64,000 nt of DNA. Source: Lachnospiraceae bacterium (GTDB lineage Bacteria; Bacillota; Clostridia; Lachnospirales; Lachnospiraceae). Positions 31,880 to 41,497 of this stretch are shown here, one piece after another (the first letter of the stretch is position 1; each line of letters begins with the position of its first letter). The notes below the pieces were generated by a model that saw only the letters and a list, made by a program, of their open reading frames with translations, was not told the origin of the DNA and made no database searches. The translations under genes were made by a program, and so were the position numbers. The DNA is taken from assembly GCA_910574745.1 (NCBI GenBank), contig CAJTCE010000013.1, positions 20,013 to 84,012 of the forward strand, written 5' to 3'.

Positions 31880-34183
31880 TCACATTTCTTTGTATGTCAA
31901 AACAGAATATTTTCCGTTTTCGTACCGGATGGTAATGGCTCCTTTGAAATAAGTCCCGTAAATCCTACAGCCTCTTTCTTCTAAACGTTCTATTACCTCT
32001 TTATGGGGATGCCCGTAGGAATTATTCTGTCCCGCAGAAACAATGGCAATTCCTGGAAGGCAGCTTTCCAAAAACGCTTCCGTCGTGGAATATTTGGAAC
32101 CGTGATGCGCTACTTTCAAAACCTGAACATTTCTATTTCCTATTTTTTCCAGTGCCTTTCTTTCCCTTTCTCCCGGCAAATCCCCCGTAAATAAAGTTCC
32201 CATGCCGCGGCATTCCATAAATAAAACCATAGACTGGTCATTTCCTTCTCCCTCCTCGTCCATTCCCGGATAGAGGCATTCCCAGCAGGTGTTTCCGACT
32301 TCAAACCGGTCCCCCTCCGATATCATAAGAACTTTAGCGCCCCTCTGATTAGCATATGCTAACAGTTTATCATAGTCAGAATCACTCATGGCAAATTTAG
32401 TCAGCACAAGATGCTTTATTTTAATTTCTTCTTTTCCCTCCTTTGAAAGCATTTCCAGAATGCCCGATATATGGTCGGAATCGGCATGGGAAACAAAGAC
32501 ATAATCAAGACTGTCAATGCCGTGGCTTTTTAAATAAGGGATGATCCTGTACCGCCCTGCCTCTGATACATCGCTGCTTCCTCCGTCAACCAGAATATTA
32601 TATCCGCTCTTTTCCTCTATTACCATACAGTCCCCTTGTCCGATATCCAGCATGGTTAAAGCCGTCGCTCCCCGCGGCCTGATACACAACAGGAATATCC
32701 CTGCCAGAAGGATACATATACGCTGCTTTCCGTGCAGATTCCTTTTCCTTAAGAGCCATTTTCCGAAAATTTTCTCTTTAAAACAGCTTTTGCCCAAACA
32801 GGCTTTTCCAAATAACTTTTTCCCAGAGGTCTCCTTCATGAATAGCATCCATAAAAGTAGCCCGTAATAAAGCACTATCTGCCAAAGCCTTGGCTTTCCC
32901 AAAACCGGATTTCCTCCCGGCAAAGCGTCAAAAATACGGCAAAGCCCTTCACAGATCTGTAATATCCATTTACAAGGCATCATAAATATACCGCTCCAAA
33001 GAGGAACGAGACAGGAAAGAAAAAGTCCTGCGGCTCCCGCCGCCATAAGAATACCCATAAGAGGAATGATGAAAAGATTTAAAAAAACCGAATACATGGG
33101 AAACGTATAAAAGAAATAAAGCTGAATGGGGAGCGTTGCCAAAGAAATGGAAAGACTTGCTATCATAGAAGATTTTACTTTCTGCTTTAAAGACCTTACC
33201 GCCTTTTCCTTTCTGCTCCGGTTTAAAATCATGCTTTCCGTCACGGATTCTTCCGGCAGCATTCTTTCTACCGCCGGCACAAGCAGCGCAATTCCCGTAA
33301 CCGCCCCAAAGGACAACAGGAAACCGCTATGATAGATATATAGAGGCTGTTTTAAAAGAAGGACTGCCGCGGAAAGGGCCGCCCCTGTCAGCATGTCATA
33401 AGTGCGCCCCCATAATCCCGCCAATATAAACAAAAAGAACATCACGATACTGCGGATTGTGGAAGCGCTGTTGCCCGTCATAATGCCAAAGCTGATAATA
33501 AACGCCATCGAAAAGACGGCCCCTGCCAAAGACGGTATTCTGATTTTCTTAAGGAAGCGGAAGATTCCCATACCCAGAAAGGATATGTGTAAGCCTGATA
33601 TGGCCAGAATGTGAGAAATGCCGTTTCTTTGAAAAAGCTCTTTGATTTCTTCATCAAGTCCGCCTTTTTCCCCGAGAAACATTGCCTGCATGATCCCCGC
33701 ATATCTTTCCGGCAGCGACCTTTCAAAAATGCGGGACAAATAACCTCTTACGACAAACAGCCCCTGCTCATAGGGCCTGAAGCCGCCGTCCTCCAAAGAT
33801 ACCTGACATCCTGTCAGAAAACAGGAAATTCCCTGTATCTTATAATACATTCTTCCGTCAAACTGTCCGTCATTGGAAGCCTCGTCAAACAGGCGGCAGG
33901 TTCCTTTTACCAGAACCCGATTTCCTATTTTTATCCTTGAAAAGATTTCTGCATCCGCTACATAGCAGATTACCTTTAAATCGGGAATTCCGGCCTTTGA
34001 AGCCTTCAGATATAACACAGATTTGTCATTTTTGTATTCCATCCGGTACACTTCTCCAGAAAGTGTACACATGTTCTTTTCCTGGAATTGTTCAGCTTCC
34101 CCTTTAAAAGTCGGGAACAGCTCTAAAATCAGGATCAACCCCGCCACGTAAAAAAAACACAGTAGACATAAAGGTCTCCTCAT
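31880..34183 (-). CDS. comEC: ComEC/Rec2 DNA-uptake channel protein
   Basis: The 767-residue polytopic protein has an N-terminal DUF4131 domain with TM segments, the competence domain (RNGISHILAISGLHISFLGM near 190-209, then many TMs), and a C-terminal metallo-beta-lactamase-like domain (TMLDIGQGDCMVIEEKSGYN near 512, VFVSHADSDHISGI, TGDLPGERERKAL, VLKVAHHGSKYSTTEAF). It carries single-stranded DNA across the membrane. With comEA nearby (37384-38109) this suggests competence capacity, though other com genes are not in the window. Preceded by the GerMN lipoprotein, 8 nt apart. Confidence 0.94.
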   Translation of the reverse strand: MRRPLCLLCFFYVAGLILILELFPTFKGEAEQFQEKNMCTLSGEVYRMEYKNDKSVLYLKASKAGIPDLKVICYVADAEIFSRIKIGNRVLVKGTCRLFDEASNDGQFDGRMYYKIQGISCFLTGCQVSLEDGGFRPYEQGLFVVRGYLSRIFERSLPERYAGIMQAMFLGEKGGLDEEIKELFQRNGISHILAISGLHISFLGMGIFRFLKKIRIPSLAGAVFSMAFIISFGIMTGNSASTIRSIVMFFLFILAGLWGRTYDMLTGAALSAAVLLLKQPLYIYHSGFLLSFGAVTGIALLVPAVERMLPEESVTESMILNRSRKEKAVRSLKQKVKSSMIASLSISLATLPIQLYFFYTFPMYSVFLNLFIIPLMGILMAAGAAGLFLSCLVPLWSGIFMMPCKWILQICEGLCRIFDALPGGNPVLGKPRLWQIVLYYGLLLWMLFMKETSGKKLFGKACLGKSCFKEKIFGKWLLRKRNLHGKQRICILLAGIFLLCIRPRGATALTMLDIGQGDCMVIEEKSGYNILVDGGSSDVSEAGRYRIIPYLKSHGIDSLDYVFVSHADSDHISGILEMLSKEGKEEIKIKHLVLTKFAMSDSDYDKLLAYANQRGAKVLMISEGDRFEVGNTCWECLYPGMDEEGEGNDQSMVLFMECRGMGTLFTGDLPGERERKALEKIGNRNVQVLKVAHHGSKYSTTEAFLESCLPGIAIVSAGQNNSYGHPHKEVIERLEERGCRIYGTYFKGAITIRYENGKYSVLTYKEM

Positions 34184-34191
34184 AGCACTCC

Positions 34192-35112
34192 TTACTGTGC
34201 ACGCATAATCTCCAGATTTCTCTCAAACACCTGTGACAAGGGTATGGTTTCCATATAAATAAGATCTGTACTTCCGTTTATGGAAATCTGTACCTTATTG
34301 ATACTGGAAAGCTCCACTAAGGAATTGACAATGGAATAGATCGCCACTTCCGGCGTTACATTTCCCGGAAGATTTAAAAAGCCTTCATCCAGATTCACAT
34401 AGCATGTATTGTCACGGGTGGTAACACTGACTATTTTGGTTTCAGGGGACATGGTCGCATAGCCGTTTCCGTCTCCGTCCTCCGGCCCCGCAATCAGTTC
34501 TTCCACGATCAGTCTGTCCATGGAAATATTACTGTTATAGACTCTGTCCACCAAATGGGCCTCTAAGCTGGCGCCGCCTCTATCCGCATAGTACAAAGTC
34601 AGGCTGACCTTTTCGTAGGCATTGATCTCATTTCCTTCATTATCTACGAACTGGTCCGCCGTCATATAGCCCACGGGAACTCCGCTGACATTGACCAGGG
34701 TTTCCCCATCTACATTAAAAGCAACATAGTTTACCCCGTTTATCTGACAAAGAGTTCTTACAATGGCGGCTCTTGTCAGAACTTCCCTTGTAGGACTCAT
34801 GGAAGAATATTCTCCGCTGAAATTCAATATAAGCTGGTAATCCTCGTAAGCGTAAGATTCCAACACTACATTTTCGGGTATGGCGCTTTTGTACCCGGCA
34901 TTTTCCGGCTGCGCCACCAATCGGGCAAATAACTCCTGAAGGATTTCCTGTGTATCTTCCCCTTCAATCTCCACACTCTGGCCCGATACTCTGTTCTCCT
35001 CATTGTCTACATAGTAAACCGTATATTCTTTTGCTTTATTACCGCCGTTTCTGCCGCAGCCCGCCAAAAGACCGATACAGATACAGCATAAATATAATCC
35101 GATTTTCTTCAT
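34192..35112 (-). CDS. GerMN-domain lipoprotein
   Basis: The 306-residue protein has a lipoprotein signal (LYLCCICIGLLAGC, Cys19) and two GerMN domains (about 30-150 and 165-290), each with the typical pattern EILQELFARLVAQPENAGYK and later RLIVEELIAGPEDGDGNGYA followed by SVTTRDNTCYVNLDEGFLN. GerMN domains occur in spore germination protein GerM and in LpqB of actinobacteria. It sits 16 nt downstream of the sensor kinase and is co-transcribed with the two-component system, so it may modulate the kinase from outside, as proposed for LpqB with MtrAB. Confidence 0.85.
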   Translation of the reverse strand: MKKIGLYLCCICIGLLAGCGRNGGNKAKEYTVYYVDNEENRVSGQSVEIEGEDTQEILQELFARLVAQPENAGYKSAIPENVVLESYAYEDYQLILNFSGEYSSMSPTREVLTRAAIVRTLCQINGVNYVAFNVDGETLVNVSGVPVGYMTADQFVDNEGNEINAYEKVSLTLYYADRGGASLEAHLVDRVYNSNISMDRLIVEELIAGPEDGDGNGYATMSPETKIVSVTTRDNTCYVNLDEGFLNLPGNVTPEVAIYSIVNSLVELSSINKVQISINGSTDLIYMETIPLSQVFERNLEIMRAQ

Positions 35113-35128
35113 ATTCTCTCCAAACAGG

Positions 35129-36631
35129 TCAGCCCTTTAAAGCATAGGTTAAGGGAATCTTTACAAGGAAGGTCGTGCCCTTCCCTTCTTCGCTTTCCAC
35201 CTTGACTGCACCCCTGTGCATCAGGATAGAGCTTCTGGTAATAGCAAGTCCCAAGCCGGTTCCGCCGATTTTGCGGGAATGGGATTTATCCACCCGGTAA
35301 AATCTTTCAAAAATATGTTCCTTGGCTTCCTCGGGAATCCCCATTCCGTTGTCCTCCACGGCAACTGTAAAAAACCGGTGGTCCGCATCCAGGGTTACCT
35401 TTACATAGCCATGCTCTTCATTGTATTTTATGGCGTTTTCAACAAGATTGGAAATGGCAAGGGTCAACTTTACTTCATCCACCTCCGCAGTAACATCCCT
35501 GACGCTTTCATAAATAACGTCAATATCCTTCTGGCCTGCTATGGGCCTCAAACGCTTCAATATCAATTCTATCAATTCGTTAATGTTGACCGCCTCAATA
35601 TTCAAATCAGCCGCCGTCTTATCCATTTTAACTAAAGACAGTAAATCGGTAATGATTTTATTTTCCCTGTCTATCTCATCGGCAATATCCGTCATAAATT
35701 CTTTATATAATTCCACCGGTACATCCTCCTGGGCGATCAGCGAATCCGCCAGCACCTTCATGGATGTGATAGGTGTTTTCAACTCATGGGACACATTGGA
35801 TACAAATTCCTGTCTCGATTCATCCAAGGCCTTCATTCTGTTTAAAAGCTCGTTAAAGGCTGTAATGATATGCTCCGTTTCCACATAATCCGATACGTCA
35901 ATGGCTTCCGTCTCAAATCCGTCTTTTACCGCTCTGATGGATGCCGTAACCTGCTCAAAGGGCTTTACCAAAACCCTTGAGGTAATCCAGGAAAGAGCCA
36001 CGACCAGAATCATCATTAAAAACTGGAGAATGGAAGCCTTACCGTCCAGAACCGCGATATTAGTGGTAATATTGTCCGTAGAAACACTGGTAAGCATAAC
36101 TCCGATAATCAGGGTTTTTTCTTTTTCCCCCGGAGCATTACTGCCCTGTTCCTTGTCGTTTACCGTAATGGTAATGGGCGTAGTCATTTCGATAAAACGG
36201 TTATTTCCGTCATAATTGCTGGTATTGCTGCCTTTGAAGCAGCGGATGACCTCTTCCGAAATAATGGTCTTACCTTCACTGATACCATATGTATCCCGTA
36301 TTACATTAAAATTCTGGTCAATGACCAGCACCCGTCCGTCGTAGAGATTGGAAAGCTGCAAAAGCTCCGCATTAATGGTTTCCGAGGAAGTATCCTGCAG
36401 ATAATTGTTGGCTGCCAGATGGTTTGCCAGAATCATCGCCTGATTTTCCACCTCGGAAATACGCAGGGAAACAGCCCGCTCCTCGTAATTCTGCAAAATT
36501 CCGTAACGCACAATAAGGGTAGGCACATAGCTTACAAGAATGACAATGATAAAAATCCTAAACCTCAGACTCTTGACAAAGGTCAGGCGTGATAAAATCT
36601 TTTTTAAAAATGCACTGATATCTGCTTTCAC
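35129..36631 (-). CDS. Membrane sensor histidine kinase
   Basis: The 500-residue kinase has TM1 about 22-42, an outer sensor domain (about 43-190), TM2 about 195-215, a HAMP-like segment (SRVLVKPFEQVTASIRAVK), HisKA with the phosphorylated His in FVSNVSHELKTPITSMK, and HATPase with NLVENAIKYN, GMGIPEEAKEHIFERFYRV and GGTGLGLAITRS. It pairs with the response regulator 11 nt upstream. The GTG start follows AAAGGG. Domain order resembles MtrB/PhoR/WalK-type kinases; there is no PAS domain. Signal unknown, likely cell envelope state. Confidence 0.92.
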   Translation of the reverse strand: MKADISAFLKKILSRLTFVKSLRFRIFIIVILVSYVPTLIVRYGILQNYEERAVSLRISEVENQAMILANHLAANNYLQDTSSETINAELLQLSNLYDGRVLVIDQNFNVIRDTYGISEGKTIISEEVIRCFKGSNTSNYDGNNRFIEMTTPITITVNDKEQGSNAPGEKEKTLIIGVMLTSVSTDNITTNIAVLDGKASILQFLMMILVVALSWITSRVLVKPFEQVTASIRAVKDGFETEAIDVSDYVETEHIITAFNELLNRMKALDESRQEFVSNVSHELKTPITSMKVLADSLIAQEDVPVELYKEFMTDIADEIDRENKIITDLLSLVKMDKTAADLNIEAVNINELIELILKRLRPIAGQKDIDVIYESVRDVTAEVDEVKLTLAISNLVENAIKYNEEHGYVKVTLDADHRFFTVAVEDNGMGIPEEAKEHIFERFYRVDKSHSRKIGGTGLGLAITRSSILMHRGAVKVESEEGKGTTFLVKIPLTYALKG

Positions 36632-36642
36632 GAAAACACCCT

Positions 36643-37332
36643 TTATTTAAAATAATATCCCACGCCCCATTTTGTATGCACATATCTGGGCTCACTGGGG
36701 TTTTTCTCGATTTTTTCCCTAAGGCGCCTGATATGCACATCTACAGTCCTGACATCTCCCGGATAATCTGCTCCCCAAACCATAGTCAACAGCTTTTCAC
36801 GACTGTATACCTTGTTGGGATTTAAAATCAGCAGTTCCAATACATCAAATTCTTTTGCCGTTAAATTGATTTCCTTCTCTTCAATATAAACCCGTCTGCC
36901 TTCACGGTCGATTTTCATGTCGCCCCGTTCGATCATACTGCTGCTTTCCGCCTTGGGGCTTTCTTTTGTGGCAGTACGCCTCATAATAGCTTTGATTCTC
37001 GCCTTTACCTCTAAAATATTGAAGGGCTTTGTAATATAATCATCCGCCCCGTATTCCAGACCCAGAATCTTGTCTATATCCTCCCCCTTGGCTGTCAGCA
37101 TCACAATGGGAACGTCGGAAAACTCCCGAATCTGCTGACATACCTCAAATCCGGAAAGTCCCGGCAGCATCACATCCAAAAGAATCATATCAAATTTCTG
37201 TTCCTTTGCTATCTTAAGCGCTTCCTCTCCGTCATAAGCGTACTCCACTTCCATGCCATCCTGCTCCAAGCTAAAACGGATTCCTTTTACTATCAATTTT
37301 TCATCGTCTACAACCAAAACCCTTTTACTCAT
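36643..37332 (-). CDS. OmpR-family response regulator
   Basis: The 229-residue protein has a receiver domain (RVLVVDDEKLIVKGIRFSLE at 4-23, phosphorylatable Asp in FDMILLDVMLPGLSGFEVC, and the VPIVMLTAKGEDIDKILGL segment) and a winged-helix DNA-binding domain (INLTAKEFDVLELLILNPNK, GDVRTVDVHIRRLREKIE, WGVGYYFK at the C-terminus). The start at 37332 (MSKRVLVV) follows GGAGAG. It is the cognate regulator of the adjacent kinase. Similar in arrangement to MtrA/WalR. Confidence 0.93.
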   Translation of the reverse strand: MSKRVLVVDDEKLIVKGIRFSLEQDGMEVEYAYDGEEALKIAKEQKFDMILLDVMLPGLSGFEVCQQIREFSDVPIVMLTAKGEDIDKILGLEYGADDYITKPFNILEVKARIKAIMRRTATKESPKAESSSMIERGDMKIDREGRRVYIEEKEINLTAKEFDVLELLILNPNKVYSREKLLTMVWGADYPGDVRTVDVHIRRLREKIEKNPSEPRYVHTKWGVGYYFK

Positions 37333-37383
37333 TTCTCTCTCCATCCACATTCTGCCTTCAATTAAGTCAATTTTTATTACTTA

Positions 37384-38109
37384 TTACTTTACCTTAATAA
37401 AATCCTTTATCTTGCCGAAAAGACCGCTTTTGATTCCCGACACGTTCTGGATATCCTCAATTTTTTTAAAGTTTCCGTGCTCCTCACGATACTCCACAAT
37501 GGCCGTAGCCCTGGTTTCCCCCACTCCCGGAAGGGTACAAAGCTCGTTTTCATCCGCCGTATTGATATTGACCAATCCGTCGTCAATTTCCTCCTCACGG
37601 CTTTCTTCCAAATCCGCTAAAGTCCCCTGATCCCATTCCAAAAGAGTCGGAACATAAATGCGCTCTCCGTCTTTAACTACCCCAGCCTGATTCAACGCCG
37701 CTTCATATGCCTCCGGCGAAAGCCCGCCGGCGCTCTCCACAACCTGAAACACCCTGGTATCCCCGGTAAATTCATAAACGCCGGGATATTTGACCGCTCC
37801 GCATATGTGCACATAAATACGGCTGCCATTGTCGTCTCCAACAGTATTTTCTTCATAGGCGCCGCCTGCGGATGTCCCACTTTTGATCGAAGCGTCGTCT
37901 TCTGTTCCTTCATTTTCCCATAAAGCTTCTTTTGCAGAAGCTTCTACTCCTCCGGATACTTCCTCATAGTCCTGCCCCTCTAAGGAAACAGTATAAGTAT
38001 CTTTCTTTTCACAGCCAAACAAGCCGGATAACAGTAAAACAATCAACAGAACACAGATTCTTTTACCGTTCCGACCCCAATGAAATAGTTTCCCGCTTTC
38101 CTGATTCAT
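37384..38109 (-). CDS. comEA: ComEA-type helix-hairpin-helix competence lipoprotein
   Basis: The 241-residue protein begins with a lipoprotein signal (LLIVLLLSGLFGC, Cys33), a Glu/Ser-rich linker, an SLBB domain (YVHICGAVKYPGVYEFTGDT near 99-118), and a C-terminal helix-hairpin-helix pair (VNINTADENELCTLPGVGET, then IVEYREEHGNFKKIEDIQNV). ComEA binds double-stranded DNA at the surface and passes it to ComEC. Start at 38109 has a GGAGG site. It precedes the response regulator by about 50 nt on the same strand. Confidence 0.92.
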   Translation of the reverse strand: MNQESGKLFHWGRNGKRICVLLIVLLLSGLFGCEKKDTYTVSLEGQDYEEVSGGVEASAKEALWENEGTEDDASIKSGTSAGGAYEENTVGDDNGSRIYVHICGAVKYPGVYEFTGDTRVFQVVESAGGLSPEAYEAALNQAGVVKDGERIYVPTLLEWDQGTLADLEESREEEIDDGLVNINTADENELCTLPGVGETRATAIVEYREEHGNFKKIEDIQNVSGIKSGLFGKIKDFIKVK

Positions 38110-38245
38110 AACATAACCTCCTATTTTCTAAACAGAAGGCCCTTCTATGCTAATCGTGTTTCTATTGTATTCCAAAAAAAATCAGTTTACAAGGAAGAAT
38201 TTATGAAATTTAAAATTTTTGTAACATTTTCATAATAAATAGGCG

Positions 38246-38686
38246 CTATTGCTGTGTTTCCCACTTAAATATGGCAATTCCTGCAACGGCAATCAGCATG
38301 CCCGCCGCTTTTCTTAAAGAAAAAGGCTGTTTCTCCATCCCCCAGATTCCCATTAATTCAATGGCATAAGAGACTATGAGCTGGGCGATCACAATAAACA
38401 TTGCCGATTTTGCCGGCCCTAGCTGATTGATGCTCACAATGACCGTATAAGTAATAAAAGCGCCGATCACCCCTCCTAAAAGCATGTACTTGGGCTGTAC
38501 GGAAAAGACCTTCATAAAGCTGGTTCTGTCTGTAAACAGCCATGCCAGAATGCAGACCGCAAAAGCCGTCAACTGTACAAAAGCGTTGGCGCTCCACATG
38601 GAAGAGTTTTTTGTCACTTCCGTATTAAAAACCCCCTGTATACTCATAAGCGCTCCTGATAAAATAGCAATCAAAAAACCAAGCAT
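38246..38686 (-). CDS. DMT superfamily transporter, YdcZ/DUF606 family
   Basis: The product is 146 residues from ATG at 38686 (GGAGGG upstream). Five hydrophobic helices span almost the whole protein, starting LGFLIAILSGALMSIQGVFN. SMWSANAFVQLTAFAVCILA and KYMLLGGVIGAFITYTVIVS are typical of the DUF606/YdcZ small half-transporters. The longer in-frame start overlaps the previous gene and lacks a ribosome site. Substrate unknown. Confidence 0.85.
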   Translation of the reverse strand: MLGFLIAILSGALMSIQGVFNTEVTKNSSMWSANAFVQLTAFAVCILAWLFTDRTSFMKVFSVQPKYMLLGGVIGAFITYTVIVSINQLGPAKSAMFIVIAQLIVSYAIELMGIWGMEKQPFSLRKAAGMLIAVAGIAIFKWETQQ

Positions 38687-38745
38687 GAATAAATCCCTCC
38701 AAATATTATTGGAATTATTATACCCATGCCCGGTTAAAAATATTC

Positions 38746-40158
38746 TCATATCTGTTTTTTTATTCCTTCATCCAGTCCGCTTAAAACCTCTTCTACATTA
38801 GAACCCGTCCAGATCTTGGTAAAAGCGATTTCCAGCTGTGCCCAGAAATTAGAAGTCTTCATCATTTTGGGAACGGGCACTGATGTGCCATATTCCGAAA
38901 GCGCCGCAAGAACCGCAGGATTTCCATAGGCTATATCATATCTGGAAGGAATCTTATCCGTCATTGTGTAAAAATCCTCTGCCTGGTTCTCAACCAGATA
39001 AGAGGCAAAATCATTGGCCAGTCCCCCGTTTTTACTAAATCCGTTTATAACTGCCGCATTGGTTACGGACAGGCTCTTGGAATCTAAGGCATCACTGACC
39101 GCGGGAATTGCAGTTACCCCGTACTCATAGGCAAAGGTGCCGTCCTTTTTTGCCTTTTCCAGTTTGCCGATGGCATCGGTGGTGGCCACGGTAAAGACAA
39201 TTTTTCCTTCTATAAACTCTGAAAGTACCGAATCGTAAGTAACCGCCTTTGTGTCGATGGAGAAAAACTGGTTCAACTGCTGATAAAGGGTCATGCATTC
39301 AACAGCTTTCTGATTATAAATATCAATAATGCCGGAATCGTCGCCATTTATGCCACCCACGTCAATGCTGGCTCCTACAATAAAATAATTGTAGAAAATG
39401 TCCGATACATCCCATTTAAATACCGCTTCTACCGTTTCCGGCGCCTCATAAGACTCCGCAAAGGTAAGAATGCCATCCATGGTAGCCGGGACAAGAGCCG
39501 CTTTCTTCTCTTCTATCTGTTCTTCCGTAATGTCGCTGGCCAAGGTAGCATCGTTATCGTTTTCAGCCAGGGCTTCCAGCTCTGCATCCGACTCCGCAGT
39601 CTCCACCATTTCCATGGCGGCTTCCCCTTCTGCCGCATTCCGTTCCGCCTCAATGGCTTTAACCGCCATATCTGACAGGTAAGTTTCATTATATAAAAAA
39701 ATCGAAGTTTCAAAATACAGGGGATAACCTAACAGCTTATTTTCATATGTGACCGCATGAAGAGCCGCATCCGAATAGTGGGAGGTATTCACAATCCCCT
39801 CCGGATCCGTAATCTGTGCCGCCAGCCCCGATAAATAAGCCTTTTCCAGCGTATCGTTACTGATAATGTACAAATCCGGCACGCCTTCCCCGCTCATCTG
39901 GGCCTCATGTATCTGCTCTAAATACTGCAGCCCGGATACCAGCACCGGCGTAACGCGTACATTCTTTTCCTCATAATATTTTAACGCCGCCCCTGCCAGA
40001 TAATCGCTTAGGACGTCATCCGTATACCAGATAACAATATTTTCTTTTTTTTGAAACAGACCCGCCGTCTCCGTCTGTGCGCTCTCTGTATTTCCTGCCA
40101 GAGCCGTTAAAGCCGTCATGGCAATTATCAGAAGAATTGCATAAATCTTTTTTGTCAT
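38746..40158 (-). CDS. Extracellular solute-binding protein (family 1), orphan
   Basis: The 470-residue secreted protein has a signal peptide (1 to about 21, no lipobox cysteine) and a MalE-like family 1 fold (ENIVIWYTDDVLSDYLAGAA near 39-58, LLGYPLYFETSIFLYNETYL near 142-161, GKIVFTVATTDAIGKLEKAK). Between residues 168 and 222 lies an Ala/Glu-rich, highly acidic insert unusual for the family. No permease or ATPase genes lie nearby, so it must work with a remote transporter or bind for another purpose. Without lipid anchor in a Gram-positive it may be released. Ligand unknown; oligosaccharide is a guess from the family. Confidence 0.82.
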   Translation of the reverse strand: MTKKIYAILLIIAMTALTALAGNTESAQTETAGLFQKKENIVIWYTDDVLSDYLAGAALKYYEEKNVRVTPVLVSGLQYLEQIHEAQMSGEGVPDLYIISNDTLEKAYLSGLAAQITDPEGIVNTSHYSDAALHAVTYENKLLGYPLYFETSIFLYNETYLSDMAVKAIEAERNAAEGEAAMEMVETAESDAELEALAENDNDATLASDITEEQIEEKKAALVPATMDGILTFAESYEAPETVEAVFKWDVSDIFYNYFIVGASIDVGGINGDDSGIIDIYNQKAVECMTLYQQLNQFFSIDTKAVTYDSVLSEFIEGKIVFTVATTDAIGKLEKAKKDGTFAYEYGVTAIPAVSDALDSKSLSVTNAAVINGFSKNGGLANDFASYLVENQAEDFYTMTDKIPSRYDIAYGNPAVLAALSEYGTSVPVPKMMKTSNFWAQLEIAFTKIWTGSNVEEVLSGLDEGIKKQI

Positions 40159-40234
40159 ATCTGACCCTCAAATCAAAATTGAAAGCTTTTCTTCCAACTT
40201 TAATCCTTTCCCTACATTGTGTTGCCCTGTTATT

Positions 40235-41425
40235 TTACAGGCATTTTTTTAAAATGGCAATCATATCATCCACATCCTGTTTTCCGATAACAAGAGGCGG
40301 AACAAAGCGAATAATATGGCTGCCCGCATTGATGAGAATCAGTCCTGCGTCCATCGCCTTTATAATAATATCGCCTACAGGCTTATAAAATTCCAGCCCC
40401 TGCATAAGCCCCGCGCCCCTGCGGCACTTTATATCCGCACATTCCTTTGCAAGCTCGTCCAGTCTCTTTTCGAGATATGCAGAAACTTCCTTCACATTTT
40501 CCAGTATATGATTTTTTTCAAATAATTCAAACACCTTGCAGACTGCCGCACAGGCAAGAGGATTGCCGCCATAGGTGGTTCCATGGTCTCCTGCCGCTAA
40601 AGAAGAACTGCCCGCCTTTTCATTTAAAAGAAAAGCTCCTACGGGAACGCCGCAGCCCAACGCCTTTGCAGTGGTCATAATATCCGGCTTTACACCGTAT
40701 TTCTGCCATGCGTACATATAACCGGTTCTTCCCATGCCGCACTGCACTTCGTCTAAAATCATCAAGATATCCTTTTCATCGCAGATGGCGCGCACGCCTT
40801 CCATAAACTCCTGCGTAGCGGGATAAATACCTCCTTCTCCCTGAACGGTTTCAAAAATAATGGCACAGGTCTTGTCCGTAATCTGCGCTTTAACGCTCTC
40901 TAGATCATTTAAATCGGCAAATCTGATATTTCCGATCAAAGGCTCAAAGGCTTCCCTGTAGTGGGGATTTCCCGTAACAGCCAATGCGCCCATGGTTCGT
41001 CCGTGGAAGGAATGGTTCATGGCAATGATTTCATGGTCTGTTTTGCCGTCCTTATTGTAGGCATACTTTCTTGCCGCCTTAATGGCGCCTTCCATAGCCT
41101 CCGCCCCGGAGTTGGTAAAGAACACCCGAGCCATGCCGGAAGCCTCTTTCAGCTTTTTCGCCGCCTCAATCGCAGGTATATTATAGTAATAATTGGAGGT
41201 ATGGATGATTTTATCAATCTGCTCCTTTAAAGCATCGTTATATTCTGTATTTCCATATCCCAATGCAAACACGGCAATGCCCGCCACAAAATCCAGATAA
41301 CGTTTTCCGTTCATATCATACAGATAAACGCCGTCTCCCTTGTCAAGCACCACCTGATAACGGTTATAGGTGTGTAACAGGGCGCTTTCCGCCTCGTCAA
41401 TATATGTTTTCATGTCCTTTACCAT
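40235..41425 (-). CDS. argD: Acetylornithine aminotransferase
   Basis: The 396-residue class III PLP aminotransferase contains GKRYLDFVAGIAVFALGYGN near 40-59, NSGAEAMEGAIKAARKYAYN, FHGRTMGALAVTGNPHYREAF, LILDEVQCGMGRTG and the PLP lysine in MTTAKALGCGVPVGAFLL. It converts N-acetylglutamate semialdehyde to N-acetylornithine in arginine synthesis. It follows argB in the same direction, 72 nt apart. ornithine or GABA aminotransferases are close relatives, but the argB neighbour decides. Confidence 0.94.
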   Translation of the reverse strand: MVKDMKTYIDEAESALLHTYNRYQVVLDKGDGVYLYDMNGKRYLDFVAGIAVFALGYGNTEYNDALKEQIDKIIHTSNYYYNIPAIEAAKKLKEASGMARVFFTNSGAEAMEGAIKAARKYAYNKDGKTDHEIIAMNHSFHGRTMGALAVTGNPHYREAFEPLIGNIRFADLNDLESVKAQITDKTCAIIFETVQGEGGIYPATQEFMEGVRAICDEKDILMILDEVQCGMGRTGYMYAWQKYGVKPDIMTTAKALGCGVPVGAFLLNEKAGSSSLAAGDHGTTYGGNPLACAAVCKVFELFEKNHILENVKEVSAYLEKRLDELAKECADIKCRRGAGLMQGLEFYKPVGDIIIKAMDAGLILINAGSHIIRFVPPLVIGKQDVDDMIAILKKCL

Positions 41426-41497
41426 TCTATTCTCTCCTAACTGTTTACGGGATTTTTCTTCCGTTTAAAATGATATTTCATTTCATCGGATTCCCTT

